Source: SYOC01 sp050185455
GTDB lineage: Bacteria; Desulfobacterota; Binatia; Bin18
Reading direction: 5' to 3'
NCBI GenBank assembly: GCA_050185455.1
Contig: JBFWZL010000435.1
Coordinates: 1 to 5,657, forward strand
Length of the DNA stretch: 5,657 nt
Shown one piece after another: positions 1 through 5,657 of the stretch. The notes under the pieces are model-generated. The model was not told the origin of the DNA. It saw only the letters and a list, made by a program, of their open reading frames with translations, and searched no databases. The translations under genes were made by a program, and so were the position numbers. Each line of letters begins with the position of its first letter. Position 1 is the stretch's first letter.

Positions 1-1
1 T

Positions 2-619
2 GTCGAGCGTTATTACAAGGAACACGGCAAGGAATATGCGGAGGCCGAACAAGTGCGTGTCCGGCATATTTTTTTGCCGCTTTCCGCCCAGGGATCAGTT
101 GAGAGCGATAGGGAAGTAGAGGCGCAAGCGCAGGACATCAGAAAACGTGCGTTGGCGGGAGAAGACTTCGGCAAACTGGCGGACGAATACTCGCGGGGGC
201 CAGGAGCCGGCCAGGGCGGTGATATTGGTTATTTCAAAAAAGGGCAAATGGCCAAGGAAATCGAAGATGTCGCGTTTTCTTTGAAACCAGGTGAAATCAG
301 TCAACCGTTCCGCTCCGGGATAGGCGTTCATCTTATTAAGGTTGAAGAGCATACACAGCCTGGACAACAAGAACTCAGTAAAGAGGCGGCAGAAGAAATC
401 AAGCGTCAACTCTACAACGAAGCGCTCAAGCAGCGCTACGAACGCTGGTTCCAGGAAGACCTGCGTTTTCGCCATAATATCGAAAACCTCTTGACTGCAT
501 CTTCCGGAGGATCAACGAACCGATTCCTCAAAAAGACAAGCGACGCGAACCGAGCGGCCTCGGCGGAAACCCAAGCAGAAGAGAAAAAGGGATTCCTCCG
601 CAGCCTCTGGCCGTTCTGA
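2..619 (+). CDS. SurA/PpiC-type peptidyl-prolyl cis-trans isomerase, C-terminal part (5' end outside window)
   Basis: The reading frame is open from base 2, so the gene starts upstream; 205 codons are visible before the TGA at 617-619. The GTG at 53 is internal, because the preceding residues (YYKEHGKEYAEAEQVRVRHI) are the usual lead-in to a parvulin rotamase domain. That domain covers roughly visible residues 17-115 and shows the family signatures RHIF, GGDIGYFKKGQM, AFSLKPGEIS and GVHLIKVEEH. A charged helix follows (about 125-160, with YERWFQEDLR), as at the end of SurA-like proteins. Such proteins act in the periplasm, isomerising prolyl bonds and chaperoning outer-membrane proteins. The signal peptide and N-terminal chaperone domain cannot be checked here. 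The last 40 or so residues are a Ser/Ala/Lys-rich linker ending in GFLRSLWPF, which is not a standard SurA ending. Location next to pdxA supports SurA, but PrsA- or PpiD-like parvulins remain possible. Confidence 0.88.
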   Translation, partial: VERYYKEHGKEYAEAEQVRVRHIFLPLSAQGSVESDREVEAQAQDIRKRALAGEDFGKLADEYSRGPGAGQGGDIGYFKKGQMAKEIEDVAFSLKPGEISQPFRSGIGVHLIKVEEHTQPGQQELSKEAAEEIKRQLYNEALKQRYERWFQEDLRFRHNIENLLTASSGGSTNRFLKKTSDANRAASAETQAEEKKGFLRSLWPF

Positions 620-710
620 CGACGTGCAACGTAAGGCGTGAAACGTCCTTCCTTGCGCTTGCCTTCAGGCATCACGTGTCATGTCTTAGTTTTTCATCAC
701 AACCGAGTTT

Positions 711-1712
711 ATGCTTCCCCTTATTGGCATTTCCATGGGCGATCCGGCTGGCATTGGTCCGGAGATCGTGCTCAAGGTGGTTCTACGGAAACCGTCCTCT
801 TGCTCATTGATTGTCTTGGGAGACGCGTCCACCCTCCAAGAAACCGCTCAACGTTGTCATTTGCCTTTAACTATCGTTTCCTGGCGCCTTGGCGATGTGT
901 ATCCCACCGCTGCTGACGTGCTTCCCGTCATCGAGCTTTCTCAACTAGCGGCTTCCGAACGGCGGCCCGGGCAACCCACTTCAGCTGGAGGCGAAGCTTC
1001 ATACCGCTACGTCGAAACGGGGATTCGTCTTGCCTTAGAAGGACGCATCCAGGGACTTGTGACCGCGCCGATCAGTAAAGCGATGTGGCATGCCGCTGGC
1101 CGCATGTATCCGGGGCATACCGAATTACTCGCCGCCCTCACGCAAACACCTGAGGTGCGGATGATGCTTGTTGGGAAGCAACTCCGCGTCATCTTAGTGA
1201 CCACCCACTTGGCGTTGGCGCAAGTGCCGTCCGTATTGTCGAGCGAAAAGATCTTCGGCACAATTTCGATGGCAGCGGCGCATCTCACTCGTTTTCATGG
1301 GACCGAGCGTCCACGGCTTGCCGTGGCTGGACTGAATCCGCACGCTGGCGAAAACGGAGCGTTTGGCGATGAAGAAGAAAGGATTGTGACGCCTGCCATA
1401 TTGCGAGCGCGAACCGCAGGGCTGGACGCTCGTGGACCGTTTCCCGCTGATTCCGTCTTCGTGCGCGCCGTGCGTGGCGAGTTCGACGGGGTGGTTTGTT
1501 TATATCATGATCAAGGGCTGATTCCGTTCAAGCTCTTGTCTTGGGAGGATGGCGTCAACGTGACTATTGGGCTCCCTATCGTGCGCACTTCGCCGGATCA
1601 CGGCACGGCATTCGATATTGCGGGCAAGGGCGTTGCCGATCCGCGCAGTTTAGAGGCGGCTCTCGCGTTAGCCGTCGAGATGGTTCAAAAGCAGGGCTCT
1701 GTGGTAGGATAA
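711..1712 (+). CDS. pdxA: 4-hydroxythreonine-4-phosphate dehydrogenase PdxA
   Basis: 333 residues, the normal full length. PdxA is a cytoplasmic, metal-dependent homodimer. It oxidises 4-phosphohydroxy-L-threonine with NAD(P), and the product decarboxylates to 3-amino-2-oxopropyl phosphate, the partner of deoxyxylulose phosphate in PdxJ-catalysed pyridoxine phosphate synthesis. The N-terminus has GDPAGIGPEI (residues 10-19). The substrate pair H136-T137 lies in PGHTELL. The three metal-binding histidines are H166 (TTHLAL), H211 (LNPHAGE) and H266 (YHDQG). Further substrate residues K274, N283 and R292 are present, followed by TSPDHGTAFDIAGKG. All of these fall at the same numbers as in the E. 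coli enzyme, so it should be active. ATG 711 is the first start after an in-frame stop at 687-689, and it leaves the usual short lead before the GDPAG motif. I see no good Shine-Dalgarno sequence before it. Stop TAA 1710-1712. It follows the surA-like gene, a known neighbourhood. Confidence 0.97.
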   Translation: MLPLIGISMGDPAGIGPEIVLKVVLRKPSSCSLIVLGDASTLQETAQRCHLPLTIVSWRLGDVYPTAADVLPVIELSQLAASERRPGQPTSAGGEASYRYVETGIRLALEGRIQGLVTAPISKAMWHAAGRMYPGHTELLAALTQTPEVRMMLVGKQLRVILVTTHLALAQVPSVLSSEKIFGTISMAAAHLTRFHGTERPRLAVAGLNPHAGENGAFGDEEERIVTPAILRARTAGLDARGPFPADSVFVRAVRGEFDGVVCLYHDQGLIPFKLLSWEDGVNVTIGLPIVRTSPDHGTAFDIAGKGVADPRSLEAALALAVEMVQKQGSVVG

Positions 1713-1745
1713 AAAAGCCTTTTTCTTTGGATGTGGATAGATTGC

Positions 1746-1750
1746 AAGGA
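1746..1750 (+). promoter_or_regulatory. Shine-Dalgarno site deciding the phosphohexomutase start
   Basis: AAGGA lies 3 bases before ATG 1754 and 6 bases before ATG 1757. The spacing favours 1757, though the tandem ATGs differ by only one residue. In-frame GTG 1733 and TTG 1742 lack a comparable site. The frame also stays open upstream into the end of pdxA, but that stretch shows no family homology. Confidence 0.6.
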
Positions 1751-1756
1751 ACGATG

Positions 1757-3943
1757 ATGGCGAATGCCGCGATAGTAGAAAAAATCTGCGCCCTGCTCGT
1801 GCAGCATTACGCCGATTTAGGACAAGGGGCTGCCGAACGACTGCGTCAATGGCTTTCCGGCGTAATTCCTCATGCTTACCCGGAGATCCTCGAACGGCAT
1901 CTCGATGAGCAGCATCTCGCTTTACTGTTTGACGCTTTTTGGCAGGTGCTGCCGTTTGGGACGGGCGGGCGACGGGGAAAAGTGGGCTATGGAGCAAACC
2001 GCCTCAATCCCACGACGGTCGCCATGACCGTGCAGGGGCATTGTCATTATCTGAAGGCGGCTTTTCCCCAGCGCGCCGATCTTGCCGTTGTTATCGCCAA
2101 CGATGTGCGTGTCTTTACCGATGTGGCGGGTGTATATCAGTTTCTCGGAGACGCTCATCCGCTGCTTGGCGTCTCTTCCCGCTCTCTCGGTCAGCTCGCC
2201 TGTGAAATCTACGCGGGGAATGGCATTACCGTCTATTTTGCGGAGCCTGGGAATGATGCCGCTGTGCTCACCACACCAGAATTATCTTATGTGATCGGTG
2301 AACTAGGAGCGGTTGGCGGCATTAATCTTTCCGCCTCTCACAATCCGCCCGATGACAACGGCATTAAGGTCTATGACCAGTACGGCAGTCAGCCAGTCGC
2401 TCCGGATGATCAGAAACTTGTTGACGCCATGAATCAGGCGACGGAGATTCGCGCCGTGCCATTCGCCCAAGCCCTTGCAAAGGGATTGATTCGCGAGATT
2501 TCTCGTCAACTCCACGAGCACTACATTGAGAGCTATGTTAGGCTTTACGACAATATCTATCGTCCTCGGCAAGACGCACCCCTTGTCTATACGCCCCTCT
2601 GTGGCTGTGGACAGACCAACGCAGGCGATGTGCTCCAACGGTTGGAATTTCCTCTGGTTATGCCGCCCGATCAGGGTCCGGATGGGACTTTCTCCGTCAT
2701 TCCGTTTCGGACTCCGAATCCGGAAGTGCCGGAGGCAACAGGTCCAGCGAGAGCCCTAGCCGATACGACGGGAGCCGGGATCGTGCTCTCCAGCGATCCT
2801 GACGCAGACCGGGTTGGCGTGGAAATTAAACTGCCCGACGGTTCGTGGTATCATTTCGACGGCAATCAAATTGCCGCCATACTGTGCTACTTCCTCATGC
2901 TTGATTCTCAAGGTCCTCGACGGAAGGGTCTCGTGATCGAAACCCTGGTGACAACCAAGATTCTTGGAAAGATAGTGGAAAAGGCCGGAGAGTCGTGGAT
3001 CGTTGATGATCTGCTGGTTGGGTTCAAATACGTTGCCGATGTGTTGAAAAGACTGGAACGCGGTGAAGAGTACAATGGAGTACACTGTTCGCCACAACAA
3101 CTTGTGTTGGCGGCGGAGGAAAGTCACGGAGTCATGCTTCTTCCGTCAATTAGGGACAAAGACGCCACTCCTGCATGTATGTACCTGGCGGCGCTGTACC
3201 AGCGGTTGCAGAAAGAAGGGCGTACGCTTCTCGACTATTACGTCCAAATCCTCGAAGAACTCGGCGGCTATGCTGATGTCAACCGCTCCATCATGATGGC
3301 GGGAGCAGAAGGGTCATTGAAGAAAGATCGCATCATGGAGTTCCTGAGACGCACGCCTCCTCAGACCTTGGGCGGACGTCCTGTTCATAAAGTGGTGGAC
3401 TACTGGGACCAACAGGCGTTCGGACCATTTAAGAGTAAAACTGATGAACTCCCGCGGAATGTCGTGCAGATTTTTACTGATAGTTTCGTCATTACTGTGC
3501 GCCCATCGGGCACGGAGCCGAAGCTGAAGTTCTACTGTCAACTCTACGGAGAGCCCTCGAAAACCAAGGGCGTGGCGTTGTTACAAGAAGCAAGAACGAA
3601 GACGGATGCAATCGCTCTCCAGGTCTATAATGAGTTGCTTAGCGCTCTTAATCTTTCGTTGAGTGAAGCTACATTGCTCCTCCCCGACATCATCGATCTT
3701 GACCGCAAGCAGGACTTTGATCAGCAAACCGTAGGACGACTCCGCGAGGTTTTGCGGCAAGGAACCTTCACTTCGCTAGCAGAGTTGCTGCCGTGGTTGC
3801 GTACGGAAGTGGTAAAAATGATTCCTGGGGCGGACCCACTCCCAGCGTTGAAGGCGGCGTTGGCGTGTCTCTGCGGTCAGTGGAGAGCTGAGTTTTCTTC
3901 TCTTCCCATATTTTCCGAACTGGAAAATTGGGCGAGACGATAG
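1757..3943 (+). CDS. Phosphoglucomutase/phosphomannomutase family protein (PgcA/PGM2-like) with C-terminal extension
   Basis: 728 residues. Alpha-D-phosphohexomutases move phosphate between C1 and C6 of a hexose through a phosphoserine. All four active-site loops are visible: the catalytic serine loop LSASHNPPDDNG (S194), the Mg loop SSDPDADR (D347, D349, D351), the sugar-recognition loop AAEESHG (E454, E455, S456) and the phosphate-binding loop RPSGTEPK (582-589). FGTGGRRGKVGYGANRLN (68-84), VGFKY (421-425) and RDKDA (466-470) are typical of the PgcA/eukaryotic PGM2 branch rather than of short AlgC-type enzymes. An N-terminal helical lead of about 66 residues fits this branch. PgcA proteins are about 580 residues; the excess is largely a tail of about 98 residues after the phosphate-binding domain (631-728), which I cannot assign. 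Cytoplasmic. Substrate (glucose, mannose or another hexose phosphate) cannot be decided from sequence. It lies 44 bases after pdxA and 30 before the YvcK gene, so co-transcription is likely. Confidence 0.93.
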   Translation: MANAAIVEKICALLVQHYADLGQGAAERLRQWLSGVIPHAYPEILERHLDEQHLALLFDAFWQVLPFGTGGRRGKVGYGANRLNPTTVAMTVQGHCHYLKAAFPQRADLAVVIANDVRVFTDVAGVYQFLGDAHPLLGVSSRSLGQLACEIYAGNGITVYFAEPGNDAAVLTTPELSYVIGELGAVGGINLSASHNPPDDNGIKVYDQYGSQPVAPDDQKLVDAMNQATEIRAVPFAQALAKGLIREISRQLHEHYIESYVRLYDNIYRPRQDAPLVYTPLCGCGQTNAGDVLQRLEFPLVMPPDQGPDGTFSVIPFRTPNPEVPEATGPARALADTTGAGIVLSSDPDADRVGVEIKLPDGSWYHFDGNQIAAILCYFLMLDSQGPRRKGLVIETLVTTKILGKIVEKAGESWIVDDLLVGFKYVADVLKRLERGEEYNGVHCSPQQLVLAAEESHGVMLLPSIRDKDATPACMYLAALYQRLQKEGRTLLDYYVQILEELGGYADVNRSIMMAGAEGSLKKDRIMEFLRRTPPQTLGGRPVHKVVDYWDQQAFGPFKSKTDELPRNVVQIFTDSFVITVRPSGTEPKLKFYCQLYGEPSKTKGVALLQEARTKTDAIALQVYNELLSALNLSLSEATLLLPDIIDLDRKQDFDQQTVGRLREVLRQGTFTSLAELLPWLRTEVVKMIPGADPLPALKAALACLCGQWRAEFSSLPIFSELENWARR

Positions 3944-3973
3944 CAGGTTGCCGTTTTAGGAACAGAGTTACCC

Positions 3974-4951
3974 ATGCGACGCACGGTTACTGTCATTGGT
4001 GGAGGCACGGGGTCCTTCAGCCTCCTGACCGGACTTAGGACATATGAAGATTTATGGATCCAGTGTGTCGTGACCATGATGGACTCCGGAGGCGACTCCG
4101 GCCGTTTGCGAGATGAATTTGGCGTGTTGCCTCCAGGGGATGTCCGGCGCTGCTTGGTGGCGCTCTCCGAAGAAACCCAATTGTTGCGCGATCTGTTCTC
4201 GTTTCGTTTCGCTGAGCCTCCGCTAGAGGGTCGCAGCTTTGGCAATTTGTTTTTTCTGGCGCTGACAAAATTGTTAAACTCGGAACGGGAAGCGATCGAG
4301 GCTATCAGCCGCATTCTTAAGATTCGCGGCCGAGTGATCGCGGTGACCTGGGATAATGCGCACCTCTATGCCGAACTGTGCGATGGAACCGTGGTGATTG
4401 GCGAAGGCAATATCGATGTGCCAAAGCATGATCCGTCCATTCCCATTAACCAAGTGTATTTACGGCCTGAAGCGCGGGCGAACCCTGAAGCCGTGGAAGC
4501 GATTGCGGAAAGCGATTTCATCGTGCTCGCTCCAGGAAATTTGTTTACTTCTACTGTTCCTAATCTTCTAGTTGCAGGCATTCCGGAAGCCTTGCGGCAT
4601 GCTAAAGCCCCACTTATCTACGTCATGAATTTGATGACGCGTCATGGTGAGACCGATGGATACACCGCCTCGCAACATATCGAACAAATTATCCGCTATG
4701 GAGGGCGGACACCCGACGCAGTGCTGCTCCATGAAGGGCCAATTCCGTTCGGAGAGCTGGTCTCGAAATACGAGGCGGAAAAGTCCTATCCGGTCAATAT
4801 TGATGTTGACAACCTCTACGATATGGGAGTGAAGATAGTAAAGTGCCGGAACGTGGTGCCAGAGGCTGCTTTCGTGCGTGTCCGCCATGACCCTGTCCGA
4901 ACAGCGAGAGCGTTGATTGAACTCTTCGGAAAGCTTGGTTCGGTGAGATAA
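3974..4951 (+). CDS. YvcK/GlmR-type (CofD-like) UDP-GlcNAc-binding regulatory protein, divergent subfamily
   Basis: 325 residues, close to the usual length of about 320. The Rossmann-like N-terminus reads VIGGGTGSFSLLTGL (7-21). It is followed by MMDSGGDSGRLRDEFGVLPP (35-54) with GDVRRCLVALS after it, then SFGNLFF (88-94), APGNLFTSTVPNLLV (186-200) and YVMNLMTRHGETDGYTA (216-232), the last being the family's NVMTQxGETDGYTA signature. In Bacillus subtilis YvcK/GlmR binds UDP-GlcNAc, stimulates GlmS and is needed on gluconeogenic carbon sources and for normal cell-wall synthesis. The related CofD enzyme of F420 synthesis has the same fold, but no other cofactor F420 gene is in view and the GETDGYTA signature favours YvcK. 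The first loop has DSGGDSG where common YvcK proteins have DDGGSSG, so this belongs to a variant group. ATG 3974 is preceded by a weak AGGA at 3958-3961, 12 bases away. Cytoplasmic. Whether it regulates GlmS here is inference. Confidence 0.9.
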   Translation: MRRTVTVIGGGTGSFSLLTGLRTYEDLWIQCVVTMMDSGGDSGRLRDEFGVLPPGDVRRCLVALSEETQLLRDLFSFRFAEPPLEGRSFGNLFFLALTKLLNSEREAIEAISRILKIRGRVIAVTWDNAHLYAELCDGTVVIGEGNIDVPKHDPSIPINQVYLRPEARANPEAVEAIAESDFIVLAPGNLFTSTVPNLLVAGIPEALRHAKAPLIYVMNLMTRHGETDGYTASQHIEQIIRYGGRTPDAVLLHEGPIPFGELVSKYEAEKSYPVNIDVDNLYDMGVKIVKCRNVVPEAAFVRVRHDPVRTARALIELFGKLGSVR

Positions 4952-4953
4952 AG

Positions 4954-4959
4954 AAAGGA
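4954..4959 (+). promoter_or_regulatory. Possible Shine-Dalgarno site for a TTG start of the phosphatase gene
   Basis: AAAGGA is the best ribosome-binding sequence in this gap. It lies 5 bases before TTG 4965, which is in frame with the phosphatase and would add nine residues (MLISENQSG) to the N-terminus. The ATG codons at 4992 and 4998 have no comparable site. The choice between them is open. Confidence 0.4.
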
Positions 4960-4991
4960 ATTGCTTGCTTATCTCTGAAAACCAAAGTGGC

Positions 4992-5657
4992 ATGGCAATG
5001 CTCAGTAGTCAGGTCAAAGAGGTTATGCAAGTTGCCGGCCGCATAGCCGTGAATCTCTATGGCAGGGAACGTGGGGAGTTGAAAGCTGATGGGACGTGGG
5101 TCACTCGAGCGGACGGAGTTCTAGAAGATTTTTTGCGGGGAGAACTCGTTGCGCTCTGTGGAAAAGAAATTAGCATATTTGGAGAAGAAAGTGGGTGGAC
5201 CGGGAACGACGACGCCTCAATCGTTGCTATTATTGACCCCATCGATGGAACGGACTTGTTCCGCAAGCAAATTCCGGTCTGGGGAATTTCGCTTGCCCTC
5301 TTCCGGAGAAATAAACGAGACGAGTCCTGGACTCCCTGGCTCGGCCTGTTCAGCCTGCCGGCGGCGAATCAGCTTTTTGTCGGCGAATACGATCAAGGCG
5401 CGCAGTGGAATGACCAACCGCTGACGACGTCAGTTTCTACGATTCCGATTCCTCAGACGGCCTGCCTTGGCGTTTCTTCCGATGCGCATCAGTGGGACCT
5501 GCGCGGCTACCCCGGCAAGGTGCGCGCTTTTGGGGTTTCCGGGTATCAGGTGGCGCTAGTGGCCACGGATGCGCTCCAGGCTGCGTTGCTCACTCGGTTT
5601 CATTTTTATGATATTGCTGGAGCGGCGATTGTTCTGTGGACAGCCGGGGGAGAACTG
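4992..5657 (+). CDS. Inositol monophosphatase family protein, N-terminal 222 residues (3' end outside window)
   Basis: The frame is open without a stop from before 4992 to the last base, so the gene is cut by the window edge. It is a Mg/Li-type sugar-phosphate phosphatase fold. Visible parts are KADGTWVTRAD (31-41; family K.DGTPVTEAD), the metal glutamates in FGEESG (E65, E66), the metal and catalytic loop IDPIDGTDLF (D82, I84, D85, T87) and the second-domain aspartate in FYDIAGAAIV (D207), followed by TAGGEL. All metal ligands are therefore present, although flanking consensus residues differ. Family members hydrolyse inositol-1-phosphate, fructose-1,6-bisphosphate, histidinol phosphate or 3'-phosphoadenosine phosphates; sequence alone does not tell which. 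Roughly 30-50 residues are probably missing at the C-terminus. ATG 4992 places the Ala-Gly helix motif (15-16) at the usual distance, but TTG 4965 with a better ribosome-binding site is an alternative. The 40-base gap after the YvcK gene suggests the same transcript. Confidence 0.88.
   Translation, partial: MAMLSSQVKEVMQVAGRIAVNLYGRERGELKADGTWVTRADGVLEDFLRGELVALCGKEISIFGEESGWTGNDDASIVAIIDPIDGTDLFRKQIPVWGISLALFRRNKRDESWTPWLGLFSLPAANQLFVGEYDQGAQWNDQPLTTSVSTIPIPQTACLGVSSDAHQWDLRGYPGKVRAFGVSGYQVALVATDALQAALLTRFHFYDIAGAAIVLWTAGGEL

Noticed and set aside
95..475. Open frame of 126 codons on the - strand under the isomerase gene.
   Set aside because: It is antisense to the parvulin domain, whose + strand motifs are unmistakable; nothing supports a second gene.
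621..678. Inverted repeat GACGT (621-625)/ACGTC (643-647) and several other ACGT copies, plus a small TGCC-TTCA-GGCA hairpin at 660-671.
   Set aside because: Stems are only 4-5 bp, and no U-run follows directly, so neither a terminator nor an operator can be supported.
1711..1725. AAAAAAGCCTTTTTC after pdxA, resembling a short A/T hairpin with a T-run.
   Set aside because: The stem would be all A:T with a 3-base loop, too weak for an intrinsic terminator, and the next gene's ribosome-binding site follows within 25 bases.
1541..1756. The mutase reading frame stays open for 71 codons upstream, overlapping the 3' end of pdxA, with an ATG at 1541.
   Set aside because: The upstream translation is Arg/Gly-rich with no family similarity and lies inside the conserved pdxA C-terminus. 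AAGGA before 1754/1757 marks a better start.
3877..4314. Open frame of 145 codons on the - strand across the 5' part of the yvcK-like gene.
   Set aside because: It is antisense to a clearly conserved gene, with Arg/Ser/Pro-rich translation and no recognisable motif, as expected of a shadow frame.
4621..4645. CGTCAT...ATGACGCGTCAT: a 12-bp perfect palindrome with a further inverted copy of its half-site.
   Set aside because: It lies inside the conserved YVMNLMTRHGE coding motif, so codon content explains it; no evidence of a regulatory site.
4568..4993. Open frame of 141 codons on the - strand across the 3' part of the yvcK-like gene.
   Set aside because: It is antisense to conserved coding sequence; the translation resembles no known protein and no ribosome-binding site or separate promoter is evident.

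Overview
The window reads as one stretch of ordinary bacterial chromosome. Five genes sit on the + strand, the first and last cut by the window edges, and no substantial gene is supported on the - strand. Order: C-terminal part of a SurA/PpiC-type peptidyl-prolyl isomerase (2-619), pdxA (711-1712), a large alpha-D-phosphohexomutase of the PgcA/PGM2 type (1757-3943), a YvcK/GlmR (CofD-like) protein (3974-4951), and the first 222 codons of an inositol-monophosphatase-family phosphatase (about 4992 to the end). I see no tRNA, rRNA, CRISPR array, insertion sequence or long repeat, and no gene-free stretch longer than about 90 bases.

Organism: a SurA-like parvulin next to pdxA recalls the surA-pdxA neighbourhood common in Proteobacteria and related diderm phyla. 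SurA is a periplasmic chaperone, so the host is probably Gram-negative, and pdxA implies the DXP-dependent route to vitamin B6. Composition looks moderate, slightly GC-rich by eye, and even across the window. I cannot name the genus. A delta-proteobacterium-like or uncultivated diderm lineage is a guess from gene order and from the divergent YvcK motifs.

Layout and logic: the gap between genes 1 and 2 is 91 bases, and the later gaps are only about 44, 30 and 40 bases (13 if the last gene starts at a TTG codon). This suggests one transcription unit from pdxA, or at least from the mutase, onward. The mutase interconverts hexose 1- and 6-phosphates. In studied bacteria YvcK/GlmR binds UDP-GlcNAc and adjusts flow between central carbon metabolism and cell-wall precursors. 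The last gene is a Mg-dependent sugar or inositol phosphatase by family. Together they form a plausible sugar-phosphate and envelope-precursor module behind the surA-pdxA pair; that functional link is inference.

I found no clearly new system. The points most worth a second look are an unexplained C-terminal extension of about 98 residues on the mutase, the variant nucleotide-sugar-binding loop of the YvcK homologue, altered consensus positions in the phosphatase, and the unusual tail of the isomerase.
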